In this document: piece after piece, positions 10,401 through 18,614 of the stretch
Layout: every line of letters begins with the position of its first letter
Position numbering within the stretch: position 1 is the first letter of the stretch
Assembly: GCA_018222965.1 (NCBI GenBank)
Contig: JAAEZH010000003.1
Location: forward strand, 86,478 to 150,477
DNA: 64,000 nucleotides
DNA from: Bacteroidota bacterium
Lineage (GTDB): Bacteria > Bacteroidota > Bacteroidia > Chitinophagales > Saprospiraceae
Reading direction: 5' to 3'
Program-made: the position numbers and the translations under genes
Notes under the pieces: model-generated
Told to the model about the DNA's origin: nothing
Databases searched by the model: none
What the model saw: only the letters and a program-made list of their open reading frames with translations

Positions 10401-11834
10401 ACGGTATTGCCGGGTTATCTGCCAGATACAGAATACCTGGGACTTACCGATCGCTTTACCAGCCCTGGCTGGCAATTTGTGGCCGGGCTGCAGCCGAATA
10501 TCCGTACGGAGGATTATTATACGGATCAGGACTTTTTATACAACAACTGGCAGTGGGTAACGGGAGATCTGTTGCTCAACCAGTCGGTGACACAGAATTA
10601 CACACAAGATATTGATGCGAGGCTGACCCTGGAGCCGTTTAACGACTTCCGGATAGAGTTGGATGCAACGCGTTCTTACTCGCGCTTTCATACAGAAGAC
10701 TTCCGTCGAAATGAGATTACGGTATCTGTAGAGGATCGCCTGCAGGAAGAATACGAGCACTTAAACGTTCGGGATTTTGGTAGCTACTCGATCACTTATT
10801 TTGCGATGAACACCCTGTTTTCCGATGATTTGATCGGCTTGTTCAACACCTTTGAAAACAACCGGGTTGTCATTGCCAACCGACTATCGGATGGTATGCA
10901 TGCCGATACTACCCAGGCTTTGGAGGGTTATCCTTCCAAATATGGCCGGGCGCAGCAAAGTGTTTTGATCCCGTCCTTCCTGGCGGCTTATACCGATCAG
11001 GATCCATCAACGGTAGAAGTGAATGAGGATTACACCGAAGTCTTGTTTAATACCCTGCCTGCTGTAAACTGGCAGGTGGATTATAGCGGTCTGGAAAAAC
11101 TGCCTTTGTTTAAGGAGATTTTCCAGCGATTCAGCATAGCGCATGGGTACCGATCCATGTTGACGGTAAATACCTACCAAACGGAATTGCTATTTGATCA
11201 GGATGCACCGGCTTCCGAAAACATCAACCCGAATACCCAGGATGTATATTCCCGTTTTGAGATTCCGGATATCACGATCAGTGAGAATTTCTCTCCGCTT
11301 ATTGGCGTGGATATGCGCTTACAGAATGACGTATCCCTGAATGTAGACTTCAAGAAATCGCGTAATCTGCAACTGAGCTTTATCGACAATGCTTTGAATG
11401 AAACCAAAGTCAGCGAGTACGTAATTGGTTTTGGGTGGAGATTGAGTAATGTGGATATTCCATTCCTGACAGGAAGCAAGCGTCGCCGTGGAAGGGGTAT
11501 TACCGATACGGATCTTTCACCTGCATCGGGTGCCGGACGTGGAGCACGTGGTCCGGGTCTAAACCAGCGGGAGCCACAACAGATGGATATCACCTTTGAT
11601 TTCTCCTTGCGGGATGATGTGACTTATCGCTATCTGCTGGATCAGAGTCAGGAGCCAATTCCAACGCGTGGTACGCGTTCGATCACGATCTCTCCGGCCG
11701 TTGAGTATCAGTTGAGCAAGCAGTTGGCGTTGCGTTTCTTTTTCGACTATCGCCGCACGGAGCCGAAGAGTACGCAGTCGTATCCGATCACCAATGTCAA
11801 CGGTGGTATAACAGTGCGCTTTATTTTACAATAA
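4431..11834 (+). CDS. sprA: SprA, type IX secretion system outer-membrane translocon
   Basis: A 2467-residue protein, close to the ~2400 residues of Flavobacterium SprA. SprA is the giant single-chain beta-barrel through which type IX cargo crosses the outer membrane, and it is needed for gliding in gliding species. Residues 1-22 are a signal peptide ending in CAQA. The body is rich in amphipathic strand segments with Asp/Asn/Tyr turns, and it ends in the strand NGGITVRFILQ with a terminal aromatic/hydrophobic pattern typical of barrels. Two Arg/Gly/Pro-rich insertions (about residues 1927-1965 and 2355-2380) are probably surface or periplasmic loops. The two sorting-domain proteins at 22769 and 52587 are likely clients. 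A 217-bp leader separates it from ruvA, so it may have its own promoter. A terminator follows. Confidence 0.96.
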   Translation: MSKSSLLLVALLSLIGICAQASDSFGGANLGDPYDQSWVVSTDTIPLEDRYNDFVTDPGANPFDLQDPGIIEQSVEYDPETGTYLIEERIGDDFYRMPTYMTFEEYLDYKAQQEEQAYFGQLSGLGSDDIGASGRVDPMKRIDVDNSLVDRLFGGTDVEIRPQGNIDLTFGVDYQNVENPALTERQRRNGGFDFDMAIQMNVEGQIGEKLKLSTNYNTQATFDFDNQIKLNYDTDAFSEDEIIKKIEAGNVSLPLRNSLIQGSQSLFGIKTELQFGRLWITAIASQQRSENERLTIEGGSQVQEFEVKADEYDENRHFFLSHYNRDVFESSLENLPQIRGLFKLQKVEVWITNDRNENEEIKDIVALADLGEPERNRMTTDNPGLQPPVIPKYQDIYMENALPDNNANPIFQELFDNPRARKSDQVSSVLKGAPFNFQQSIDFEKVSSARKLNPNEFTFHPQLGFISINVNVQPDQVLGVAYQYSYRDSIYQVGQFSDDVPTAGDSLADSRVLFVKMLKSTTQRVDVPAWDLMMKNVYSIGAFQVTQQDFRLDIFYEDPGAGQKRFLPDTDLKGIPLLNVFNLDNLNTQGDPQRDGVFDFVPGVTINPSNGRIMFPVLEPFGSSLAGQIESPLDSARYVYQQLYDSTKTRAREAAYLNRYVIRGEYKSSVSSEISLGAFNLPPGSVRVSAGGQQLTEGVDYEIDYNIGRVKILNDALLASAVPINIDFEDNTIFGFQTKSMIGVRGEFRFNPNFTIGGTYLHLFERPFTPKVNIGDDPINNRIYGLDVNYSTEAPFLTRMVDAIPLIETKEKSTFSVLAETAFLKPGHARAINEDDDEENGGVVYIDDFEGSVSAIPLHSQPNRWKLASVPQNDLNNNNPMFPEVEVENSVVPGVNRALLNWYRMDPGVGGPNQNNPYTTQISWQEIFENFSNQNVPQFGGAGVDPFLNTVPGLNLSYYPDERGPYNFDPPSGTAFSAGLSTNGGLLEPETRWAGIMRDITTNDFQAANVEFVEFWLLSPFLDTLGNASSNPMDHEGTVYLELGNISEDILKDGRKFFENGLPGPETMDPEQTYVETQWGRVPVVQQVTNSFDANPDVRQQQDIGFDGLSDEEEEIFYSDWLSLVQGHVTNPDRLAEILADPSNDNYVYYNDANVYGQNDNALVRYRAFNGSEGNTPAASEDSNVNTFGSNFPDIEDLNDDRTTNETEAYFQYRIPIEFDGDDGIDLGSEFVVERVDVEGTNRAWYRFKVPLDLPATHPNFKKVGGIQDFRSIGFIRMYLKDFKDETHLRFARLDLVRNQWRRYILPSGATDIGGPQEEGDVLFDVSDVNIEENASKEPFNYDLPPGITREQAFGVNQLAQQNESAMVMNVCNLGDGDERAIYKLTSLDLRLYEGLKMFVHGERKPDDPSLQDGDLTVFIRIGSDFSRNYYEYEMPLTLSDPDNSLNYGDPGHNRIVWPVENDMEVMFQIFKDLKIMRNNGGIDPGSIYPLNGFEDPTRPGSFVRIKGNPNLGEVKGVMVGIRNPKDDNAPHCAEVWVNEMRVFGLDERGGMAALARVDMQLADFGNLSLAGNYSTVGFGALDQQLIERSREEILSLDLATDFQLGKFFPEQWNLSIPFYYQLSQETRTPQFDPYDLDLTLDEKLEAADAANRDSIRTIAQDVTTIESFNFTNVRKGRSAQATGKPMPWSIENFSLSYAQSEINHRDPIIESDNLRTYRGIVDYGYSRGAKYIKPFDKIVKGGAAKYLKFLKEFNFNPLPNSFGFSTVMDRQISTTSYRFTDGDPLYTTFFNKRWTWDRSYSLTWDFARSLKFNFDAINTAVIDEPEGLIDNDAKRAEIWERIQGFGRNKSYNHNFGITYTLPFKYFPGLDFINVRANYNAGYSWTAAALNVQSLGNVIQNNQSRSLNGDLDFVKLYNKSKFLKKLNGTSRPSPSRGGSRGGRPGADQPARGNDDDRERGDKEPGIAAKLFIRPLLMIRKFRGTYSETFGTVLPGYLPDTEYLGLTDRFTSPGWQFVAGLQPNIRTEDYYTDQDFLYNNWQWVTGDLLLNQSVTQNYTQDIDARLTLEPFNDFRIELDATRSYSRFHTEDFRRNEITVSVEDRLQEEYEHLNVRDFGSYSITYFAMNTLFSDDLIGLFNTFENNRVVIANRLSDGMHADTTQALEGYPSKYGRAQQSVLIPSFLAAYTDQDPSTVEVNEDYTEVLFNTLPAVNWQVDYSGLEKLPLFKEIFQRFSIAHGYRSMLTVNTYQTELLFDQDAPASENINPNTQDVYSRFEIPDITISENFSPLIGVDMRLQNDVSLNVDFKKSRNLQLSFIDNALNETKVSEYVIGFGWRLSNVDIPFLTGSKRRRGRGITDTDLSPASGAGRGARGPGLNQREPQQMDITFDFSLRDDVTYRYLLDQSQEPIPTRGTRSITISPAVEYQLSKQLALRFFFDYRRTEPKSTQSYPITNVNGGITVRFILQ

Positions 11835-11836
11835 TT

Positions 11837-11850
11837 TTTGCCTTTCGGCG
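11837..11850. repeat. Iterated palindrome copy (TTCGGCGAA core)
   Basis: TTTGCCTTTCGGCGAA begins three bases after the sprA stop codon. The identical 16-mer context recurs after other stop codons near 34071 and 42045. Confidence 0.8.
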
Positions 11851-11858
11851 AATGGCGG

Positions 11859-11898
11859 ATCGGCTTCTCAGCATAGTGTTGGGAAGCCGATTCTTTTT
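11859..11898 (+). terminator. Rho-independent terminator after sprA
   Basis: Stem ATCGGCTTC/GAAGCCGAT (11859-11867 and 11883-11891) followed by TCTTTTTG. Confidence 0.75.
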
Positions 11899-11980
11899 GT
11901 GGGTTGTCAGTTTTTAGATTCCAGGTGTCAGTGGTGCTTTTGTCATTTCTCATTTGCCTTTTGGACCTAATGATTTTTAT

Positions 11981-11997
11981 GGCTTTCGCCGAAAGGC
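11981..11997. repeat. Iterated palindrome copy, two-sided form
   Basis: GGCTTTCGCCGAAAGGC, the extended form of the TTCGSCGAA element, lies in the sprA to kinase gap (11835-12409). That gap holds no gene, only this copy, the copy at 11842, two CCTGACAGG-type palindromes and the sprA terminator. Confidence 0.8.
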
Positions 11998-12025
11998 TTT
12001 ACAAAATTTGACTGCAGTGCATTTG

Positions 12026-12086
12026 GACCTGTCAGGTCGCCGACCCGTCAGGTTGCCGACCTGACGGGTTGCCGACCTGACAGGTC
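12026..12086. repeat. CCTGACAGG-type inverted repeat, 61 bp
   Basis: GACCTGTCAGGTC at the left end and GACCTGACAGGTC at the right end enclose further CCGTCAGGT/ACCTGACGG dyads, giving 26-bp arms that match at all but two positions. It can form a long cruciform or RNA hairpin. Confidence 0.85.
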
Positions 12087-12225
12087 GATGTTCAAAAGCC
12101 TCCATTTTCGATTAAACTTTGGCCAACAAGTGAAAGTTATAATTGATTGATTTTGATTCTATTAGGAGTTACTTTCGTGTTGTTTAAGTCGAAAATGCGC
12201 CTAAAATTTGGGGCATTCAGTTTAA

Positions 12226-12263
12226 TTTCAACCTGACAGGTTGGCCAACCTGTCAGGTTGAAA
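12226..12263. repeat. Perfect 38-bp palindrome of the CCTGACAGG family
   Basis: Arms of 19 bp run from TTTCAACCTGACAGG to CCTGTCAGGTTGAAA with no spacer (centre TTGGCCAA). It is 147 bp upstream of the histidine kinase. A single half-copy, AACCTGTCAGGTC, occurs at about 22569. Confidence 0.9.
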
Positions 12264-12319
12264 AAAGCGAGATTCTATTAAATCTTCGTTAAAACCCAAA
12301 TCCTGCCTGACTCTTTAGC

Positions 12320-12327
12320 TAACTTTG
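12320..12327 (+). promoter_or_regulatory. Candidate Bacteroidota -7 box for the RprX-like kinase
   Basis: TAACTTTG matches TAnnTTTG, 83 bp upstream of the ATG. No TTG is seen at the expected -33 spacing, so this is tentative. Confidence 0.35.
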
Positions 12328-12409
12328 TGTATTCATTATAAACAACTGGGTCAAAGCAGGTGAATCGCCGTATCTTCCGGCATGATCACCACTTTGCAGG
12401 AATCACGAT

Positions 12410-13939
12410 ATGAATAAGAAAGTAATCTGGATTATTATCGGACTGATGGCCGCTGCCATGATCGGAGTGGCCTGGCTTCAGGTCAACTGGATCCGCTTTT
12501 CCATTAATTTAAATGAGGAGCAGTTTGATAATAACGCCATGGCCGCCCTCAATAAGGTGGCAGAGCGCTTCGAATACGAAGAGCAATTGGAGTTTTACAA
12601 CTTCATGAGCAATGGATATGTGCGTTCCTACATGGAAAAAGAAATGCGTCAGCGGCTGCAGGATGGTGATCTCAATGTATCCATCTCCTTCGAGAACAGC
12701 GAACCTGCCGGAGACCTGGCTCTGAGTAAACAGGATCTGATAAACATTATTCTCACTGAAAATGATTGTAATTGCGCCGAGTGTAAAGACGAACGTGTTA
12801 AACGCTACGGCCGGGTAATGCAATTCAACCAGGGACTGGATTATACGGATATGGTAGATCGCTTACCAGACCTTGATCTGATCGAAAAATACATCCGGCA
12901 GGAGTTTGAAAACCACGGCATCAATATCGAGCATGAATACGGTGTATACTCCAAGCGCAAAAAGAGTATGGTCATTGCCAATGGGCATTATACTGTAGAA
13001 GATGACAATCCGCAAGTGATGATGGAGGGGTATAACAACCTTTACAACTCCAAATATTCGGTCAATCTGTTTCAGAACCAGAATGGCCAGACACCGGGAT
13101 TATTAATGGTCTATTTCCCCAGCCGCTCGAGTTATCTCTGGGCTTCCGTATGGCGTTCCTTGCTGGCGGCTATTATATTTACGGCCATCATTCTTTTCTG
13201 CTTTGCTTATACCGTACAGGTGATTTTCTTCCAGAAGAAAGTTGGTGAGATGAAAACGGATTTCATCAATAACATGACACATGAATTTAAAACGCCGATT
13301 GCTACGATTTCTCTGGCAGCCGATTCAATCACCTCTCCGATGATTTCGGGGAAACCCGATAAGGTGCAACGCTTTGCCGATATCATCAAGCAGGAAAATA
13401 AACGCATGAACAGCCAGGTGGAGAAAGTGCTTCAAATGGCACTGATTGATAAGCGTGATTTTGAGTTGAAGGTATCTGATGTGAATGTACATGAAGTGAT
13501 CGGTCAGGCAGTCGAAAACATTACGCTTCAGGTGGAAAAACGAGGCGGATATTGCCAAACAGAACTTAATGCAGAGCTGCCCGTTATACAGGCAGATTTG
13601 ACGCATATATCCAACATTATGAATAACTTATTGGATAATGCAAATAAATACTCACCGGAAAAGCCGGAAATTTCCGTACTTACACGCAATGTTCCGAACG
13701 GCGTAGAAGTTATTATAAGTGACAAGGGAGTTGGAATGACTAAAGAAGCCCGAAAACATATCTTTGATAAGTTTTATCGGGTACATACCGGCAACTTGCA
13801 TGATGTTAAGGGCTTTGGCCTCGGGCTGAGTTATGTCAAGGCAATGATGACCGCTCACAAAGGGCAAATTGACGTCAAAAGCGAGCTTGGTAAAGGCAGT
13901 ACTTTTATCCTGTTTTTTCCATTCCGGGTAGAATCCTAA
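12410..13939 (+). CDS. Sensor histidine kinase, RprX-like
   Basis: A 509-residue membrane kinase. TM1 is at about 4-26, a periplasmic sensor region follows to about 240, then TM2 (LLAAIIFTAIILFCFAYTVQVIF). The periplasmic part contains a small cysteine cluster, CNCAEC (about 122-127), which may bind metal or form a disulfide. The HisKA domain has MTHEFKTPIATIS with phospho-acceptor His291; the ATPase domain shows the N box (DNANKYS), G1 (DKGVGM), F box (FDKFYRV) and G2 (GFGLGLSYV). The pairing with an OmpR-type regulator 51 bp downstream matches RprX/RprY of Bacteroides; the signal is unknown. It is the first gene of a two-gene unit. Confidence 0.9.
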   Translation: MNKKVIWIIIGLMAAAMIGVAWLQVNWIRFSINLNEEQFDNNAMAALNKVAERFEYEEQLEFYNFMSNGYVRSYMEKEMRQRLQDGDLNVSISFENSEPAGDLALSKQDLINIILTENDCNCAECKDERVKRYGRVMQFNQGLDYTDMVDRLPDLDLIEKYIRQEFENHGINIEHEYGVYSKRKKSMVIANGHYTVEDDNPQVMMEGYNNLYNSKYSVNLFQNQNGQTPGLLMVYFPSRSSYLWASVWRSLLAAIIFTAIILFCFAYTVQVIFFQKKVGEMKTDFINNMTHEFKTPIATISLAADSITSPMISGKPDKVQRFADIIKQENKRMNSQVEKVLQMALIDKRDFELKVSDVNVHEVIGQAVENITLQVEKRGGYCQTELNAELPVIQADLTHISNIMNNLLDNANKYSPEKPEISVLTRNVPNGVEVIISDKGVGMTKEARKHIFDKFYRVHTGNLHDVKGFGLGLSYVKAMMTAHKGQIDVKSELGKGSTFILFFPFRVES

Positions 13940-13990
13940 TCCTTCTGCCTGACCCTATTTAAACCCACAACTGTTAGAAAAAACATTACC

Positions 13991-14719
13991 ATGTCTGAAA
14001 CGAATAACCGAATCCTCTTGGTTGAAGATGATCAAAATTTCGGGGACGTACTACGTTCTTACCTCGAGATGCACGACTACGATGTAACCTTGGCAACGGA
14101 TGGCGTTCAGGGCCTGGAATCCTACAAAAAAGGAGAATTCGATCTATGTATCTTCGATGTGATGATGCCAAAAATGGATGGCTTCTCCCTGGCTAAGGAG
14201 ATCCGCGAACAGGACACAACCATGCCGATTATCTTTCTGACTGCTAAAACGATGAAAGATGACGTATTACAAGGTTTCAAAATCGGTGCAGATGATTATA
14301 TCACCAAACCTTTTAACTCTGAAGAACTCCTCTACCGCATTCAGGCAATTCTGAAACGCAGTCAGTCGAAGGCCGACCCAAGAGAAGAAGTAAAAGAATT
14401 TGATATTGGGAAGTTCCATTTTAATTTCCCCCTCCGGATTCTGACTTATTCTCCCGGAGAACCAGATGAGTCTAAAGAAAAATTATCCCCCAAAGAAGCT
14501 CAGTTGCTTCGCATGTTTGCCATGTATATGAATGATGTGCTGCCTCGCTCGGTTGCGCTCACCAAGATTTGGGGGGAAGACAATTACTTTACTGCCAGAA
14601 GTATGGATGTTTTCGTAACCAAGCTTCGGAAATACCTGAAAAAGGATGAGAACATCGAAATCGTGAATATCCACGGAAACGGTTTCCAACTACTGGTGAA
14701 AAAAGAGCAGGAGAGCTAG
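13991..14719 (+). CDS. OmpR-family response regulator, RprY-like
   Basis: A 242-residue DNA-binding regulator. The receiver has the acidic pocket EDD (12-14), phospho-acceptor Asp56 in FDVMMPKMDG, switch Thr in FLTAK and Lys in TKPF. A winged-helix output domain (about 135-240) has the recognition region TARSMDVFVTKLRKYL. It should be phosphorylated by the kinase encoded just upstream and act as a transcription factor. RprY homologues are among the most conserved response regulators in Bacteroidota. A strong bidirectional terminator follows. Confidence 0.92.
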   Translation: MSETNNRILLVEDDQNFGDVLRSYLEMHDYDVTLATDGVQGLESYKKGEFDLCIFDVMMPKMDGFSLAKEIREQDTTMPIIFLTAKTMKDDVLQGFKIGADDYITKPFNSEELLYRIQAILKRSQSKADPREEVKEFDIGKFHFNFPLRILTYSPGEPDESKEKLSPKEAQLLRMFAMYMNDVLPRSVALTKIWGEDNYFTARSMDVFVTKLRKYLKKDENIEIVNIHGNGFQLLVKKEQES

Positions 14720-14738
14720 GAGAATGCTGAGCTGCAAT

Positions 14739-14774
14739 AAAAAAGCCCGTGCGATTCCTCGCACGGGCTTTTTC
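14739..14774. terminator. Bidirectional terminator between RprY-like gene and ftsH
   Basis: AAAAAGCCCGTGCG / CGCACGGGCTTTTT, a 14-bp stem with a six-base loop; A-run on the left and T-run on the right let it serve both convergent genes. It ends one base into an iterated palindrome. Confidence 0.92.
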
Positions 14775-14786
14775 TTTCGGCGAAAG
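14774..14786. repeat. Iterated palindrome copy between terminator and ftsH stop
   Basis: CTTTCGGCGAAAG, the symmetric 13-mer core, lies 11 bp past the ftsH stop codon (reading ftsH). Confidence 0.8.
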
Positions 14787-14796
14787 CCGCCAGAGG

Positions 14797-16863
14797 TTAA
14801 ATCTCTTCTTCCTCTTTTGGCTCAATGCTTTCGTTGTCAGTATCCGTTGAAGATCCATTATCACTGGAAGTACTATCAACATCAGGAGTTGCTGACTTTT
14901 GATGCGCGTGCTCTTCAGCAATAGCAGCAGCCTCAGCAACCTTGTCTTCGTAAATAAACGGACGCTTACCAATCAAACGCTCAACGTCTGATTTAAGGAG
15001 TACCTCTTTCTCAAGCAGGGCTTTGGCAAGTTGCTCCAATTCATCGCGATGTTCTGTGAGCAATTCTTTTGCCCGCTCGTATTGAGATTCTACAAGACGA
15101 CGCACTTCCTCATCAATCAAACTGGCCGTATCGTCAGAATAAGGCTTTTGGAATTGATCATTCTGCATGCCGTAGAAAGAAACCTGACCAACTCGTTCGT
15201 TCATACCGAAAACGGTGATCATACTATAGGCCATTTTGGTAACCTGGTCCAGGTCGCTTTGAGCACCCGTAGATACTTTGTCAAAAACGATGGATTCGGC
15301 AGCACGGCCTCCAAAGGTCATACACATGCGGTCAAGCAAAGCTTCTGTACGTGTGATGTACTCTTCCTTAGGCAGGTATTGCGCATAACCCAGGGTGCCA
15401 ATACCCCTTGGTACAATGGTCACCTTAACAAGGGGAGAGGCATGCTCCAGATACCAGCCACAAATTGCGTGACCCGCTTCGTGATAAGCGATGATCTCCT
15501 TCTCTTTCGGAGAAATGAGTTTATTCTTTTTCTCAAGTCCGCCAATTACCCGGTCGAGAGCATGGTTGAAGTCATCCATGTCGACAGCCTGTTTGTTTCG
15601 ACGGGCAGCTACAAGCGCAGCCTCGTTACAAACGTTGGCAATATCAGCTCCTGCAAAACCAGGAGTCATTTCTGACAAGGTGACCGGATCAATATCCGGA
15701 GCAGTCTTGATATGCTTTAAGTGTACTTTAAAGATGTCTTCCCGGCCTTTCAGGTCCGGACGGTCAATTCCGATCTGACGATCAAAACGGCCTGGACGAA
15801 GCAAAGCTGTGTCCAGTACATCCGGGCGGTTGGTGGCAGCCATCAGGATAACGCCTTTATCGGTAGAGAATCCATCCATTTCAACCAGCAACTGGTTGAG
15901 GGTGTTTTCCCGCTCATCATTGCCACCCTGAATGCTGTTGCGTCCGCGGGCACGGCCGATGGCGTCGATCTCATCGATAAAAACAATACAAGGTGCTTTC
16001 TCGCGTGCCTGACGGAACAAGTCCCGTACACGACTGGCACCTACCCCTACAAACATCTCCACAAAGTCGGAACCCGAAATCGAGAAGAAAGGCACGCCTG
16101 CTTCTCCGGCAACGGCTTTTGCGAGCAAGGTCTTACCAGTACCCGGAGGGCCCACCAGTAAAACACCTTTAGGGATCTTACCGCCCAGGGCGGTATATTT
16201 CTTTGGGTTTTTCAGAAAGTCAACTACTTCCATCACTTCCCCTTTGGCTTCGTCCAGGCCGGCAACATCCTGAAAAGTAACCGTCACCTTCGTGTTCTGG
16301 TCAAAGAGCGTTGCTTTGGATTTACCAATGTTGAAGATTTGCGATCCCGGTCCGCCTCCAGCACCACTCACGCGGCGCATGATAAAGATCCAGATGGCTA
16401 CGATGATAATGATGGGCAACACCCAACTCAGGATCGGGGCGAGCCAGTTTTGTTTTTCAACATACTGGGCGTATACCTGATTTTCAGCAGGTACAGAAGC
16501 ATTCAGCTCTTTCAGGTTTGAAGCAAAAACTTCGGAAGGGCCGGTGTTGAATACGTAATGCGGCCGCGTACCACTCATGTTGCTCTTGGCAGCATCATCA
16601 TACTCCGGCTTGGAAAGAGATTCTTCTTTCAGGTAAATGTGCGCATACTTTTCATTGATCACCTCCAGGCGGTCCACGTCACCCTGCCGAACCATTTCTG
16701 CAAACTGCGGAAACTTGATAGGGTCGTTGGAAACGCTGGAAATCTGATAGAAATTCAGCGCGATCAGGAAAAGGGCAATTATACCGTAGATCCAATAGGA
16801 ATTGAACTTCGGTCCGCCTGCCGGCTTTTTCCCGTCTTTATTAGGTTTCTTATTGTTTTCCAT
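14797..16863 (-). CDS. ftsH: ATP-dependent zinc metalloprotease FtsH
   Basis: A 688-residue AAA+ membrane protease that extracts and degrades membrane and regulatory proteins. TM1 at about 23-44, a periplasmic domain, TM2 at about 142-163. Walker A GPPGTGKT (238-245), Walker B VFIDEID (294-300), SRH with [21 protein letters not shown] split across 343-363, and the zinc-binding HEAGH at 461-465. The C-terminal 55 residues are an acidic, Ser/Asp-rich tail, longer than in E. coli and common in this phylum. Rbs context is weak, as is usual here. It is the second gene after rsfS (92 bp gap), probably from the promoter at 17454-17484. Confidence 0.97.
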   Translation of the reverse strand: MENNKKPNKDGKKPAGGPKFNSYWIYGIIALFLIALNFYQISSVSNDPIKFPQFAEMVRQGDVDRLEVINEKYAHIYLKEESLSKPEYDDAAKSNMSGTRPHYVFNTGPSEVFASNLKELNASVPAENQVYAQYVEKQNWLAPILSWVLPIIIIVAIWIFIMRRVSGAGGGPGSQIFNIGKSKATLFDQNTKVTVTFQDVAGLDEAKGEVMEVVDFLKNPKKYTALGGKIPKGVLLVGPPGTGKTLLAKAVAGEAGVPFFSISGSDFVEMFVGVGASRVRDLFRQAREKAPCIVFIDEIDAIGRARGRNSIQGGNDERENTLNQLLVEMDGFSTDKGVILMAATNRPDVLDTALLRPGRFDRQIGIDRPDLKGREDIFKVHLKHIKTAPDIDPVTLSEMTPGFAGADIANVCNEAALVAARRNKQAVDMDDFNHALDRVIGGLEKKNKLISPKEKEIIAYHEAGHAICGWYLEHASPLVKVTIVPRGIGTLGYAQYLPKEEYITRTEALLDRMCMTFGGRAAESIVFDKVSTGAQSDLDQVTKMAYSMITVFGMNERVGQVSFYGMQNDQFQKPYSDDTASLIDEEVRRLVESQYERAKELLTEHRDELEQLAKALLEKEVLLKSDVERLIGKRPFIYEDKVAEAAAIAEEHAHQKSATPDVDSTSSDNGSSTDTDNESIEPKEEEEI

Positions 16864-16955
16864 TTTTTCTTATTAAGCTCGTGGAACACTATTCCACTTA
16901 GAAACGGCTGAAACGATAAATCGTTAAGACAATTAGACAAAATTGCTCTTACTTC

Positions 16956-17345
16956 CTACAAACTCTCGTATTCTGTAAAAGTTGCGTCACTCCAAAGGTC
17001 TTCTAATTGATAGAATTCCCGGGTTTCCCGGTAAAAGACATGCACTACGGTATGGAAGTAATCCACGCATATCCAATGTGCATTTTGCTGGCCTTCATGA
17101 TGAGAAGGAAGCTGATTAGCCTCCTTTTTCAAACGGCCATAAATATTGTCGGCAATAGCTTTTACCTGCGTGTTGGAGTCGCCTTCACATATGATGAAAT
17201 ACTCAGCCGGAGCCTCGGCAAGATCGCGAAGATCAAGTTTTACAATATTCTTTCCTTTTATATCCTGGATGCTGTCTATTATCAGATCGTTCAGGGATTC
17301 TGTTGTGACGGGTGATGAAACTTCCGTTTTAGTACTCAAAAGCAA
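16956..17345 (-). CDS. rsfS: Ribosome silencing factor RsfS
   Basis: A 129-residue RsfS (YbeB/Iojap) protein, which binds ribosomal protein uL14 and blocks subunit joining under poor nutrition. Recognised from LNDLIIDSIQDIKGKNIVKLDL at the start of the fold and the family's YFIICEGDSNTQVKAIADNI and WICVDYFHTVVHVFYRETREFYQLEDLW segments. It lies between ftsH and the divergent birA, a neighbourhood conserved across Bacteroidota. Confidence 0.95.
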   Translation of the reverse strand: MLLSTKTEVSSPVTTESLNDLIIDSIQDIKGKNIVKLDLRDLAEAPAEYFIICEGDSNTQVKAIADNIYGRLKKEANQLPSHHEGQQNAHWICVDYFHTVVHVFYRETREFYQLEDLWSDATFTEYESL

Positions 17346-17453
17346 TTATTTTTGTCAAATAAACGGATCGTAATCCTCAAAAAATACACGGCTTGGCGTG
17401 CATTCCTCTTATTATTAATTGAATTTCTGGTCAGCTGTTTAAACTTTTCCGGG

Positions 17454-17484
17454 CAAAGATAGATTGTATCCTCGTATACCCCAA
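17454..17484 (-). promoter_or_regulatory. Promoter for rsfS-ftsH (TTG-N20-TATCTTTG)
   Basis: On the minus strand TTG (17484-17482), a 20-base spacer and TATCTTTG (17461-17454) match the Bacteroidota sigma-ABfr consensus. It predicts a leader of about 100 nt before rsfS. Confidence 0.65.
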
Positions 17485-17599
17485 AGAAAGAGACCAGCTA
17501 AAAAAGCAACGAATTAAGGTGCAGGCAGGCTTGTAAGCCGCGAAAATCCGTGTAAAACCAGTAAATACAGGCTATAACAATTTACGAAAATTCTCCTAC

Positions 17600-18367
17600 T
17601 TGGCTAACAATAACACCCTTTTTATAGGAAAGGTTCTCCAGCGCTATTCGTCTCTGGTGTCAACCAATGCTACTGCTAAAGAATTACTATCAAAAAGCTC
17701 TCCAATCGAGGGAACTGTCATTTCTGCATCTTTTCAGACGGCCGGGAAAGGACAAATTGGCAGTAATTGGGAATCTGCCCCCGATTCCAACTTACTCCTG
17801 AGCATCATTCTCTATCCAAATATTGCGGCTTTTCAAACCTTCGAACTCAATATATTCCTCAGCCTGGCTGTCCGTAATTGGGCCCGGGAATGGATCCCCC
17901 AGCCCGTCGAGGTGAAATGGCCCAACGATATTATGGTCAATAACCAAAAACTGGCCGGACTCCTGATTCAAAATAGCTTTCAGGGGAGTAAATTGCAGTA
18001 TAGCATCCTCGGAATAGGGATAAATGTTAATCAAGCACAATTTGAAACTTATAACCCCCCGGCTACTTCTTTGCGTTTACTTGCCAATACGGAATTTGAC
18101 CTGGAAACGCTCGAACAATCCCTTTTTGCTTCCATTGAGCAGTATTATCTCAAACTCAAACAAGGGAAAATCAACCAATTGCGCACCGAATACCTCAGTC
18201 ACCTCTGGAATTTCAGACAAGCTGCTATCTTTCAGCCGGCAAATGGCAACCCCTTTCGGGGAATGATCAGTGGCATTGATAAACAGGGCAAACTCCTTAT
18301 TCAAACGGCAGACGAAGAACGCGCCTTTGGTATGAAAGAGGTGAAGCTTGTGAGAAATGAGAAATGA
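17600..18367 (+). CDS. birA: Biotin--[acetyl-CoA-carboxylase] ligase
   Basis: A 255-residue biotin protein ligase that attaches biotin to the carboxylase carrier protein. It lacks the N-terminal repressor HTH, so it should be enzyme only. Catalytic domain motifs: SLVSTNATAKELL (substrate Ser-Thr-Asn), QTAGKGQIGSNWES (the biotinyl-AMP loop; usual GRGRxGRxW, so the Arg residues are changed to Lys/Gln), VKWPNDIMVNNQKLAGLL with the catalytic Lys, and GIGINVN. The small C-terminal SH3-like domain starts near 215. No ATG precedes the conserved start, so TTG 17600 is used. Its stop codon falls inside a heptamer repeat. The accA gene of the client pathway is at 48856. Confidence 0.93.
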   Translation: MANNNTLFIGKVLQRYSSLVSTNATAKELLSKSSPIEGTVISASFQTAGKGQIGSNWESAPDSNLLLSIILYPNIAAFQTFELNIFLSLAVRNWAREWIPQPVEVKWPNDIMVNNQKLAGLLIQNSFQGSKLQYSILGIGINVNQAQFETYNPPATSLRLLANTEFDLETLEQSLFASIEQYYLKLKQGKINQLRTEYLSHLWNFRQAAIFQPANGNPFRGMISGIDKQGKLLIQTADEERAFGMKEVKLVRNEK

Positions 18368-18400
18368 GGAATGAGGAATGAGGAATGAGGAATGAGGAAT
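18352..18400. repeat. Heptamer microsatellite GAGRAAT x7 spanning the birA stop
   Basis: Two copies of GAGAAAT (18352-18365) then five of GAGGAAT (18366-18400). The birA stop TGA (18365-18367) is formed within the array. The rest of the 247-bp gap to cinA shows only degenerate AT-rich repeats (AATGTAAAAT-like) and a TGCCGAAGGCA hairpin near 18520. Confidence 0.9.
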
Positions 18401-18614
18401 GTAGAATTGAGAATGTAAAATGTAAAATTGGAATGTTGAACAGGTTGAAACAAACCAACTACCCAGCCTTTTTTTTCACACAGAGAAGGGGAGAATGGGC
18501 ATCTCAACCCTTACTGCCGAAGGCAGGAAGTTTCAACCGCGATCAGCAAAGAGGAGAGCTTTAGAGGCCGTGTTTTAAATTATCAGCGATCCTGTAACTA
18601 TACATCAAACGTAA

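Noticed and set aside
15031-15675. Long frame opposite ftsH
   Set aside because: It lies wholly inside the highly conserved FtsH catalytic domain on the other strand and shows no protein-like features.
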